A model generated the notes under the pieces. The model made no database searches. It saw only the letters and a program-made list of their open reading frames with translations, and was not told the origin of the DNA. From positions 1 through 64,000 of the forward strand of contig VBKF01000105.1 in assembly GCA_005888095.1 (NCBI GenBank): a stretch of DNA of 64,000 nt. Reading direction: 5' to 3'. Source of the DNA: Deltaproteobacteria bacterium (GTDB lineage Bacteria > Desulfobacterota > Binatia > DP-6). The position numbers and the translations under genes are program-made. This document shows, piece after piece, positions 33,411-41,041 of the stretch (positions are counted from its first letter, which is position 1; every line of letters starts with the position of its first letter).

Positions 33411-34463
33411 TTGGCTGCGTCCGCACGTGCCTCGGGGCCGACGACCGCGACGGGGTGGGTCCTGCGAGCGCTCTTCGCGCTGGTCGCCTTCCCCATCGCC
33501 CTGTGGGGCGCGCTCGCGCTCCACTTTGCCGGACCCCGGAGCGCCGCGACCGTCCTGCCCGTCGTATGGGCGGTCGGGGCGTTCGCGATCCTGCTCTTCG
33601 TCGGGCCGTTCGCACGGCGCGCGGTCGTTTTCGCGCTGGCGGCCGCGGCGCTCTTCGCCTGGTGGAGCACGATCCGGCCGAGCAACGACCGCCAGTGGCA
33701 ACCCGACGTCGCGCAGCCGCCCCATGCGCAGCTCCATGGCGACGAGCTCACGATCCACAACGTCCGGAACTTCGACTATCGCACCGAGACCGACTTCAGC
33801 GAGCGCTGGGAGACGCGCACTTACGACCTCGCGAAGCTCGACCGGTTGGACTTCTTCATGTCGTACTGGGGCTCGCCGGCGATCGCGCACACGATCATGA
33901 GCTGGGCCTTCACCGACGGCCAGCATCTCGCGATCTCGATCGAGACGCGCAAGGAGGTCGGCGAGACGTATTCCACCGTCGCCGGATTCTTCCGACAATA
34001 CGAGCTCTACTACGTCGCGGCCGACGAGCGCGACGTCATCCGGGTGCGTACCAACTATCGCGGCGAGGACGTCTACCTGTATCCGCTCCGCACGCCGCGC
34101 GACCGCGTGCGACGCGCGCTGCTGGAGTACGCCGAGTCGATGAACCGCCTCGCGGTCGTTCCGGAGTTCTACAATGAGGGCACCGGCAACTGCACGACGA
34201 CGATCCGCACGAACCTGGAACACATGGGCATCTCGATGCCGCTCGACTGGCGTTTGCTCGTGAACGGCTACCTGAACGAGCTCCTCTACGAGAAGAACGT
34301 CATCGACACGAGCCGTCCGCTCGACGTGGTGAAGGCGTCGAGCCTGATCGACGCGCGCGCGAAGGCGGCCGATCAGGCCCCCGACTTCTCGAGCCGCATC
34401 CGCGAGGGCATTGTCGTACCGTTGCGCTTCGACCAGCCCGGCGCGCCACCGCAGCCGCGCTGA
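33411..34463 (+). CDS. DUF4105 (Lnb N-terminal-like) envelope protein, copy 2
   Basis: A 350-residue protein starting TTG, or a nearby alternative. N-terminal helices (LFALVAFPIALWGALAL; VLPVVWAVGAFAILLFV) are followed by the same DUF4105 blocks as copy 1: WQPDVAQPP, IHNVRNFDYRTETDFSERWE, GFFRQYELYYVAADERDVIR and GNCTTTIR with the likely active Cys. It is 18 bases before the hydrolase lipoprotein, so the pair forms an operon. The first copy lies near the first hydrolase too, so the two genes seem to travel together. Confidence 0.87.
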   Translation: MAASARASGPTTATGWVLRALFALVAFPIALWGALALHFAGPRSAATVLPVVWAVGAFAILLFVGPFARRAVVFALAAAALFAWWSTIRPSNDRQWQPDVAQPPHAQLHGDELTIHNVRNFDYRTETDFSERWETRTYDLAKLDRLDFFMSYWGSPAIAHTIMSWAFTDGQHLAISIETRKEVGETYSTVAGFFRQYELYYVAADERDVIRVRTNYRGEDVYLYPLRTPRDRVRRALLEYAESMNRLAVVPEFYNEGTGNCTTTIRTNLEHMGISMPLDWRLLVNGYLNELLYEKNVIDTSRPLDVVKASSLIDARAKAADQAPDFSSRIREGIVVPLRFDQPGAPPQPR

Positions 34464-34481
34464 CCCGGGGGGAGCCACCCT

Positions 34482-36464
34482 TTGAGCAACCACATGAACC
34501 ACGTCGCGCGCGGCATGCGTGCCCGACGACGACGGGATGCTCCCGGTCGGCTCCTGTTGCTGGGCGCCCTGTGCGTCACCCTCGCAGCCTGCACCGGTCC
34601 CGTGCGCGCGGTCCGCGTGGATCGGACGGTCGCACACCGCGATTTGACTCGCAGTGTGGTCACGACGGGCCAGCTCAGCTGGGCCACGCGCGACGTGCTC
34701 CTGGAGCGCGGCCTCTACGACACCTTCGACGACCGCCCCGAGGTCGCGATTGCCGAGCTCCACCGGGCCATGGTGGACGCGCAGGGCGACGAGGACCTCC
34801 TGTATGCACTCGCCGAGGCGTCCTTCCTGCACGGGCAGGCAGCGAGGACGCGCGAGTACCAGATGGCGGCGGCGATCTACGCCTACGCGTTTCTCTTTCC
34901 GGAAGATGGTCCTCGCCTCGGTCCGTTCGATCCTCGCTTCCGGAGCGCGGCAGACCTGTACAACTGGTCGCTCACCGCGGCGTTCGCCTCGCAGGACGGC
35001 TCTGAGGTCGTACCGCGTGGCGGCACGTTCGCGCTGCCCTTCGGACGGATCACGGTCGCCTTCGATGCCGCCGAGCTGCGTGCCGGTAGCCGCGAGCTCC
35101 AGCACTTCGTCCCCGTCGCCCAGCTGAAGGTCGAAGGTCTGGCCATGCACTATCGCTGGCCCGGCATCGGCGCACCGCTCGCGGCGGCGACTACGCCGAT
35201 CGCCGGCGCGAACGACGGTGGCGACATGGTTGCCCCGCGGCTCAGGGTGCCGCTCACCGCGTTGCTCCGCATCCCGCACGCCCGGCACGCCCTCGTGGAG
35301 GGGCGAGCGATCACGGCCACGCTGGAGCTGCACCTGGCCTGGGACGAGGACGCCGTCTCCATCGCCGGCGAGCGCGTGCCGCTCGAGAGCGAGCCGACGG
35401 CGGCGCTGGCGCTCACGTTCACCGGCGTGCCGATCACGGAGCTCGAGCTATTCGGCTACCTCGGCCGACTCTCGGGTCTCATGGCCGAGCGCCCTCCGCT
35501 CGTCTCCACCACGCCCTACCGGCCGGGGCTCATCCCCGTCGTCTTCGTCCACGGCACGGCGTCGAGCGCGGTGCGCTGGGCGGAGATGCTCAACCGCCTG
35601 CAGGCCGACCGGGACATCCGCAGCCGGTTCCAGTTCTGGTTCTTCCAGTACGACTCCGACAACCCGATCGCGCTGTCCGCGCTTCACCTGCGCGATGCGC
35701 TGGAGGGCGCGGTGGCGCGGCTCGATCCCGAAGGCAGGGATCCCGCGCTTCGCCGCATGGTGCTGATCGGGCACAGCCAGGGGGGCCTGCTGGTCAAGAT
35801 GCAGAGCATCAGCTCCGGCGATCGCATCTGGAACGCCGTCAGCCGGAAGCCGCTCGATCAGCTCCGATTGTCGGACAAGACCCGCAATCTCTTCCGACGC
35901 GGCTTGTTCGTCGAGCCGCTGCCGGAGGTCGCTCGCGTGGTGTTCATCTCCACACCGCATCGTGGCAGCTTCGTGGCGGGGTACCGGATCATCGCCAACC
36001 TGGCCCGGCGGCTCACGACCCTGCCCTTCCAACTCACCGGCGTGTCCGCAGACCTCGCCCGGAATCCCGATGCCGCGAGAAGCCCCTTCGTGCCGACGGC
36101 GACCGACAACATGTCGCCGCGAAGCCCCTTCATCCGGGGCCTGCAGGAGATCCCGGTCGCGCCGTCCATCCGGGTGCACTCGATCATCTCGGTTGAGGCG
36201 AAGTACTGGTCTGATGGATATTTTGACTCCGAGCGGGGCAACGACGGCGTCGTGGCGTACTCCAGCGCCCACATCGAACCGGTCGAGTCCGAGATGGTGG
36301 TGCGGTCCCCGCACTCGTGCCAGGGGAACCCGCACACCATCGAGGAAGTGCGTCGCATCCTCCGGCTGCACGTCGGGCTCGGCACGAGCGACGGGTCCCT
36401 CGAGATCCCGACCAGCGACCACGAGCCGTCGCGTCCGATGCCTACGCAAGGAGGGAAACTATGA
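34482..36464 (+). CDS. Alpha/beta-hydrolase lipoprotein (copy 2)
   Basis: A 660-residue lipoprotein (lipobox VTLAACTG). It starts with TTG behind GGGGGGAG, or with ATG at 34494. Family blocks parallel copy 1: YAYAFLFPEDG, GTFALPFGRITVAFDAAELR, LIPVVFVHGTASSAVRWAEM, FQFWFFQYDSDNPIALSALH and GHSQGG with S432. A late NDGVVAYSSAHIEPVESEMV and SPHS provide the acid/His region. An envelope-anchored lipase or esterase is likely; substrate unknown. Its TGA overlaps the ATG of the following DUF3604 stump, which preserves an ancestral operon. Confidence 0.9.
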   Translation: MSNHMNHVARGMRARRRRDAPGRLLLLGALCVTLAACTGPVRAVRVDRTVAHRDLTRSVVTTGQLSWATRDVLLERGLYDTFDDRPEVAIAELHRAMVDAQGDEDLLYALAEASFLHGQAARTREYQMAAAIYAYAFLFPEDGPRLGPFDPRFRSAADLYNWSLTAAFASQDGSEVVPRGGTFALPFGRITVAFDAAELRAGSRELQHFVPVAQLKVEGLAMHYRWPGIGAPLAAATTPIAGANDGGDMVAPRLRVPLTALLRIPHARHALVEGRAITATLELHLAWDEDAVSIAGERVPLESEPTAALALTFTGVPITELELFGYLGRLSGLMAERPPLVSTTPYRPGLIPVVFVHGTASSAVRWAEMLNRLQADRDIRSRFQFWFFQYDSDNPIALSALHLRDALEGAVARLDPEGRDPALRRMVLIGHSQGGLLVKMQSISSGDRIWNAVSRKPLDQLRLSDKTRNLFRRGLFVEPLPEVARVVFISTPHRGSFVAGYRIIANLARRLTTLPFQLTGVSADLARNPDAARSPFVPTATDNMSPRSPFIRGLQEIPVAPSIRVHSIISVEAKYWSDGYFDSERGNDGVVAYSSAHIEPVESEMVVRSPHSCQGNPHTIEEVRRILRLHVGLGTSDGSLEIPTSDHEPSRPMPTQGGKL

Positions 36465-36625
36465 AGACGAGCCGACACCATGCCAAGGCGGCATTGCTGG
36501 GAGCTGTGCTCTCGGGCTTGATGATGGCGCCAGCGGTCGCCCGGAGAAGAACCCCGAGCGCAACGTCTACTTCGGGGAACAGCATGTTCACACGAGCTGG
36601 TCGTTCGATGCCTTCGCGTTTGGTG
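36461..36625 (+). pseudogene. DUF3604 remnant 3 (signal peptide plus N-terminus)
   Basis: ATG at 36461 with a strong ribosome-binding site (AAGGAGGGAAA) opens a signal peptide (ALLGAVLSGLMMAPAVA). A one-base shift near 36540 is needed to continue as PEKNPERNVYFGEQHVHTSW and SFDAFAFGD. After that the gene breaks into unrelated membrane sequence. The remaining 570 or so residues are gone. It overlaps the hydrolase stop by four bases. Confidence 0.8.
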
Positions 36626-36632
36626 ACTCGAC

Positions 36633-36956
36633 TTGCTCTATGCGTTCTCGCAGCTGACGGCTCGAACCGGTGTGAGCTTTTTCTTGCTCATCTACTACAT
36701 CGCTGCCGTGCGACCTGATGTGGTGTCCACCAGCCTGGCGCTCGAGGTCCTGCTCGTCGCCATGGTCCCGACCGCAGTCGCGGGCTTCGTGCTGCCGCTT
36801 CGCGTGATCCCCCGCGAGGGTGCGACACCCATCAACGTCTCCGTGAGCGGAGCGCGGATGGCCTATCGCCATAACGCGCCGGTTGCCCCCCAGACCACCG
36901 TGCGATTCGCAATGACGATTGCGTTCCCTGAGTGGACACGATGGCAGGGATTCTGA
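36633..36956 (+). CDS. Hypothetical membrane fragment
   Basis: 107 codons from a TTG. Two hydrophobic segments (VSFFLLIYYIAAV; LALEVLLVAMVPTAVAGFVL) are followed by a soluble tail (AYRHNAPVAPQTTVRFAMTI). It begins right at the break of the DUF3604 remnant and has no ribosome-binding site, so it may be a chimera rather than a gene. I do not recognise the family. Confidence 0.35.
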   Translation: MLYAFSQLTARTGVSFFLLIYYIAAVRPDVVSTSLALEVLLVAMVPTAVAGFVLPLRVIPREGATPINVSVSGARMAYRHNAPVAPQTTVRFAMTIAFPEWTRWQGF

Positions 36957-36988
36957 TGGGATCGCGTCGGTCTGGTGACGGAGTCGTG

Positions 36989-37762
36989 ATGCGACTGAAG
37001 GAAGCGATCGGCCGTGAACTCCGCACGCGGCGACACACCGCTCTCCTGTTGGCGATCGTCGCCCTGCTCGCCGTGAGGCCGTTCCTCGGCGATGCCGGCG
37101 CCGCTACCGTCGTCTTCAACCTCGCGGCCTTCCTCACGTTGCTCGTCGCCCTGCTCACCATCCAGGTCGACGAGCTGGTGGGCGAACGAGAAGCTCTCCT
37201 GGTTCAGCAGCGGAAGAGAGCGTTCGTCGGCTGGGCGCTCGGCGTGCCGGCACTCGCCGTGCGACTGTGGCTATTCATCGCCCCGGACCCGCGGCTCGTC
37301 CTGGTGGGAGCGGTCTCCTGGCTGATGTTCTTCTCCTACGTCACCTGGAGCCAGTTGCGCGGCGTGCTGAAGCAGCGAGAGGTCACGGGCGAGACCATCA
37401 GCATGTCGATCTCGATCTACCTGCTGCTCGGATTGAGCTGGGCGCTGGTGTACGTCATCATCTTCACCCGCCACCCGGAGGCGTTCCAATTCGCGACTCC
37501 TATTCCTGGCGGGGTCAGTGAGGCGTACCGGTTCCCCATCTTTATCTATTTCAGCCTGACGACCCTATCGACCATCGGTTTCGGCGACATCACACCCCTC
37601 AGCTTGCAGGCGCGCTACGCGGCCGTCGCCGAAGGGATCACCGGGCAGTTTTATCTGGCGATTCTCGTCGCGCGCCTGGTGGGGATGCAGATGAGCCGAG
37701 CCGCCACTTCGTCGACGAGCACGCCGGCGCACGATCGGCGGACCGAGAACCCGGACCGATGA
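36989..37762 (+). CDS. K+ channel protein, Ion_trans_2 type
   Basis: A 257-residue protein with four N-terminal helices and a C-terminal pore module. The pore reads FIYFSLTTLSTIGFGDITPL, with the selectivity filter TIGFGD at about 195-200. The final helix is GQFYLAILVARLVGMQ. GFGD rather than GYGD is accepted in K+-selective pores. There is no RCK or cNMP domain, so gating is not evident. I set the start at 36989 because GGAG precedes it; ATGs at 36941 and 36956 are alternatives. Two broken relatives are at 14544 and 30276. Confidence 0.88.
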   Translation: MRLKEAIGRELRTRRHTALLLAIVALLAVRPFLGDAGAATVVFNLAAFLTLLVALLTIQVDELVGEREALLVQQRKRAFVGWALGVPALAVRLWLFIAPDPRLVLVGAVSWLMFFSYVTWSQLRGVLKQREVTGETISMSISIYLLLGLSWALVYVIIFTRHPEAFQFATPIPGGVSEAYRFPIFIYFSLTTLSTIGFGDITPLSLQARYAAVAEGITGQFYLAILVARLVGMQMSRAATSSTSTPAHDRRTENPDR

Positions 37763-37763
37763 C

Positions 37764-37925
37764 TCAATTGATCCACCCCTGTTCTTCGAATCGCTTCTTG
37801 AGCACATCGGCGATTTCCTTGGCGGTCTGCTTGGCTCTGCCTTTCATCCCGGTGCTGACGATGAGTCCCGCCGGGTTGCCGGTGGCAACAAGGCCAACAA
37901 CCCCCAAGGCCGCTCCCGGGGTTTT
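37764..37925 (-). pseudogene. DUF4410-like C-terminal remnant
   Basis: The minus strand reads GLVATGNPAGLIVSTGMKGR and AKQTAKEIADVLKKRFEEQG then WIN and a stop. This is the characteristic end of DUF4410-type lipoproteins. There is no start or lipobox; upstream is degenerate. It converges with the K+ channel gene. Confidence 0.65.
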
Positions 37926-38037
37926 ACTTCCGCCCGAATCGGCCAGGGCGCCGCTCAGACATCGGCGCTACTAGACAGGGCCCGTTGGGTGCTAAACCGC
38001 GGGGGACCGCTTCGGCGGCGGCCCGGAGACAACAGCA

Positions 38038-38190
38038 ATGAGCGGTATCGGTCAGGGCGGCACGGGTGTGCTCAGGGTCGACGGCAAGGACGTGGCCACC
38101 CAGAAAATGGAGCAGAGTCACTTGATCGCGGTTGCGGCGACAGCGGGCGCGTACCGGACCGTGGAAGCAAGCAGCGTTGGGGGCCGATGA
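38038..38190 (+). pseudogene. Arylsulfatase C-terminal remnant
   Basis: Reads SGIGQGGTGVLRVDGKDVAT and QKMEQS. It matches GGGVGKGGTGKLLVDGKAVA in the C-terminal domain of the sulfatase at 23336. The downstream sequence diverges and stops at 38190, overlapping the ATG of the AI-2E gene. Only about 25 codons are clearly sulfatase. Confidence 0.65.
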
Positions 38191-39257
38191 CGGCGCAGCG
38201 GCAGGCGGTGTTCTGGACGTGTATGCTGGGCGTCCTCGCCCTCTCCTTGTGGGTCCTCGGCTCCATGCTGTTGCCGTTCGTGCTGGGGATGGCGGTCGGC
38301 TACCTCCTCGACCCGGTCGTCGACCGGATCACGCGGTGGGGCGTGTCGCGAGGCGCGGCGGCGGGCCTGCTCATCCTGGGCTCCTACGCGCTCGCCATAG
38401 CGATTTTACTGCTGCTCACGCCGCTCGTCGTCGAGCAGGCGTTCCGCTTCGCCGCCAAGCTGCCTGCCTACGTGATGTCCCTCTACAACCTTGCGGCACC
38501 GTTCCTGATGCGCGCCGCCGCCGCAGCCGGCATCGATGACACCGCATCGCTGGCACAGACGTTCGCCGCCGCAGTGGAGCGCGTCGTCGGGCCGATGACG
38601 ACCCTTGCGAGCGGGTTGCTCGGCCACGGGCTCGCCTTCATCAACGTGGCGCTGCTGCTCGCGATCACGCCACTCGTCGCCTTTTACCTGCTGCGCGATT
38701 GGCCACGCCTTCTCGCGGAGATCGACGGCTGGCTGCCGCTTGACCACGCCGAGACCATTCGCGCCCAGGCGCGTGCGGTCGATCACGTACTCGCGGGCTT
38801 CGCCCGCGGCACCGCCATCGTCTGCCTCGTGCTCGGGCTCTTCTATGCCACCGCGCTGTCGGTGGTCGGGCTCGACTTCGGACTCTTCATCGGCCTCGCG
38901 GCAGGCACCGTGTCGTTCATCCCGTACGTCGGCACCGTCTTCGGACTCGTCACGTCGGTGGGCGTCGCGCTCTACCAGTTCTGGCCCAGGTGGGCGATGG
39001 TGACGGTGGTGCTCGGCATCTTCCTCGCGGGGCAGCTCCTCTCCGACTACGTGCTCACGCCGCGCCTGGTAGGCAACCGCATCGGGCTCCATCCCCTGTG
39101 GGTCGTCTTCGGCGTCCTGGCGGGAGGCGAGCTCTTCGGCTTCGTTGGCATGCTGCTCGCCGTTCCGGCCTGCGCGGTGATCGGGGTGCTCGCACGCTTC
39201 GGCATCGAGCAGTACAGGGCGTCCGCGCTCTATCGGGGCGCGGACGGCCCGCGCTAG
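38187..39257 (+). CDS. AI-2E family (PF01594) permease
   Basis: A 356-residue protein with about eight membrane helices. Typical family pieces are VLALSLWVLGSMLLPFVLGM, AVGYLLDPVVDRI, AFINVALLLAITPLVAFYLL, RDWPRLLAEIDGWLP and SFIPYVGTVFGLV. A C-terminal VLTPRLVGNRIGLHPLWVVF completes it. Members export autoinducer-2, indole-3-acetate or ions; the substrate cannot be read from sequence. The frame is open further upstream, but the start at 38187 begins just before the first helix. The preceding sulfatase scrap is unrelated. Confidence 0.9.
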   Translation: MTAQRQAVFWTCMLGVLALSLWVLGSMLLPFVLGMAVGYLLDPVVDRITRWGVSRGAAAGLLILGSYALAIAILLLLTPLVVEQAFRFAAKLPAYVMSLYNLAAPFLMRAAAAAGIDDTASLAQTFAAAVERVVGPMTTLASGLLGHGLAFINVALLLAITPLVAFYLLRDWPRLLAEIDGWLPLDHAETIRAQARAVDHVLAGFARGTAIVCLVLGLFYATALSVVGLDFGLFIGLAAGTVSFIPYVGTVFGLVTSVGVALYQFWPRWAMVTVVLGIFLAGQLLSDYVLTPRLVGNRIGLHPLWVVFGVLAGGELFGFVGMLLAVPACAVIGVLARFGIEQYRASALYRGADGPR

Positions 39258-39291
39258 GACTCGCGGGTCGGACCCTCGCGACGGCGCCGTC

Positions 39292-39310
39292 TGGCGTGAA
39301 ATGGCAAGAT
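39292..39310 (+). promoter_or_regulatory. 19-base element, site K (DUF4239 stump)
   Basis: Reads TGGCGTGAAATGGCAAGAT. The DUF4239 remnant becomes readable 52 bases later, where a start would be expected. An AT step, not TA, lies 20 bases downstream. Confidence 0.7.
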
Positions 39311-39362
39311 ATCGACCGGGAGAACGACCATCCTGAAGCGTGCCGCGAGGTCATTGCCCTAG

Positions 39363-39719
39363 CCCGAGAACCATCTGACCCAAGACTCCAAGGACGTCGT
39401 GAAGCTCGGCAGGGGCCTCATCGCGACGATGGCGGCTCTCGTCCTTGGCCTGCTGATCGCCTCCGCGAAGAGCGCGTTCGATGCCGACTCGATCCCGATG
39501 CCGTTCCTGGTGGTGCTGGTCTTCTGGATCACCGTGATCTTCGGGAGCTTCGGTCTCTTCGCGCCGCCCAATGGAACCGTCGTCGCCGTCCTGCTCGTCT
39601 GTGCGCTATCGATTGCGGCGTCGATCGTTCTGGTCGTGGAGATGGGCCGGCCGTTCGAAGGAATCCTGAAGATATCCAGCGCGCCGTTGCGCTACACCCT
39701 CTCGCATCTCGGACAGTAG
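39363..39719 (+). pseudogene. DUF4239 protein with internal deletion
   Basis: Reads PENHLTQDSKDVVKLGRGLI, ATMAALVLGLLIASAKSAFD and then directly DSIPMPFLVVLVFWITVIFG to KISSAPLRYTLSHLG. Compared with the copy at 15904 it lacks the first helix and about 115 residues between the second helix and the third, and the junction is in frame. A GTG at 39399 could still start a three-helix mini-protein, so residual function is possible. Confidence 0.75.
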
Positions 39720-39725
39720 CCTCTC

Positions 39726-40403
39726 GTGACGTACAATCACCCCCTCTCCGACGCATCGCTCATCGCCTGCCCCCACTGCGACCTGCTGCAGCGCCTCCCG
39801 GACCTCGCCCCGGGCGCGTCGGCGCGCTGCCCGCGCTGCGACCGGGAGCTCTGGCGCCGCCGCGAGGATTCGCTCGACCGGGCGCTCGCCCTGGCGCTCG
39901 CGGCCGCCGTGCTGCTGGTGATCGCTAACGTCGTTCCGATGCTCGGCCTGACCGTGGTCGGTCGCCAGTCGTACACCACCGTGTTCGGGGGCGTGGTGCA
40001 GCTCTGGAACGACGGCCGGGAGCTGGTCGCGGCGCTCGTGCTCTTCACCGCCGTCGTCGCGCCCGCGCTCCAGGTCGCGTTCATGCTGGCGATCGTGCTC
40101 GGCGCGCAACGGGAACGGCCGCCGAGCTGGGTCGGGACGCTCCTTCGCCACCATCCGACCACCTGCACCTGGAGCATGATCGAGGTCATGATGCTCGGCG
40201 TGCTGGTGGCGCTCATCAAGATCGCGGACTACGCGAAGGTGATCCCCGGCCTCGCTCTGTTCGTGCTCGGGGCGCTCATCTTCCTGCTCGCCGCGATGCA
40301 GGCGGGCTTCGACCCCCGCGAGGTGTGGAGCCGGGTCGAGTGGGCGGAGGCGCGCGCCCGTCGCAAGCTCGTCGGCGAACCGATGCCCGCGGCGACGTCA
40401 TGA
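39726..40403 (+). CDS. pqiA: PqiA-like membrane protein, first half
   Basis: A 225-residue protein starting GTG. An N-terminal zinc-ribbon-like pair (CPHCDLLQRLPDL; CPRCDREL) precedes four helices of the paraquat-inducible A domain (LLVIANVVPMLGLTVVGRQS; VVQLWNDGRELVAALVLFTA; WSMIEVMMLGVLVALIKIAD; LAAMQAGFDPREVW). E. coli PqiA carries two such domains in one chain; here they are two genes. The stop overlaps the ATG of the second. Together with PqiB and PqiC it should make an inter-membrane lipid transport system. Confidence 0.9.
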   Translation: MTYNHPLSDASLIACPHCDLLQRLPDLAPGASARCPRCDRELWRRREDSLDRALALALAAAVLLVIANVVPMLGLTVVGRQSYTTVFGGVVQLWNDGRELVAALVLFTAVVAPALQVAFMLAIVLGAQRERPPSWVGTLLRHHPTTCTWSMIEVMMLGVLVALIKIADYAKVIPGLALFVLGALIFLLAAMQAGFDPREVWSRVEWAEARARRKLVGEPMPAATS

Positions 40404-41041
40404 GCGCGGTCGCCGTCACCGCCATGCCGCACGGCCTGCAGAGCTGCCCCTCGTGTAGCCTGCTCTCCCGTCCCGCGCCCGGCGAGGAAGAAGGGCGCTG
40501 CCCGCGCTGTGACCGGACGCTCTCCTTCCGCGAGGCAGGGAGCATCCAGCGGAGCTGGGCGTTCCTGATCGCGGCGGCCATCTGCTACATCCCGGCCAAC
40601 CTCCTCCCCGTCCTTACGACGGTCACGGCCTCGGGCCGCGACTCCGACACCATCATGCAAGGCGTCGTGCTCCTCTGGTCGCCAACCGGATGGCCACTCT
40701 CCCTGATCGTCCTCATCGCCAGCATCCTGATCCCGAGTGGGAAGATCGCGGCGCTCGCCTACCTGCTCTTCACGGCTCAGCGGGGCTCGATCGAGCGCAA
40801 CGAGGAGCGCATCCGGCTCTACCGGATCGTCGAGCTGATCGGCCGCTGGTCGATGGTCGACGTGTTCGTCGACACCTTTACCGCCGCGCTCGTGCAGCTC
40901 CAGCCGCTCATGTCCGTCGAGCCGGCGATCGGCCTGGTGTTCTTCGCGGCGGTCGTGGTGCTGACCATGCTCGCGGTCGAGTCGTTCGATCCCCGGCTGA
41001 TCTGGGATCCGCTGAGCGCGAGAGAGGTGCAGCATGCCTGA
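40400..41041 (+). CDS. pqiA: PqiA-like membrane protein, second half
   Basis: A 213-residue protein. The Cys pairs SCPSCSLLSR and CPRCDRTLS are followed by AAAICYIPANLLPVLTTVTA, GVVLLWSPTGWPLSLIVLIA, a middle RIVELIGRWSMVDVFVDTFT and the end FFAAVVVLTMLAVESFDPRL. It corresponds to the second domain of fused PqiA proteins. ATGA overlaps couple it to the gene before, and its stop overlaps the ATG of pqiB by eight bases. Confidence 0.9.
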   Translation: MSAVAVTAMPHGLQSCPSCSLLSRPAPGEEEGRCPRCDRTLSFREAGSIQRSWAFLIAAAICYIPANLLPVLTTVTASGRDSDTIMQGVVLLWSPTGWPLSLIVLIASILIPSGKIAALAYLLFTAQRGSIERNEERIRLYRIVELIGRWSMVDVFVDTFTAALVQLQPLMSVEPAIGLVFFAAVVVLTMLAVESFDPRLIWDPLSAREVQHA

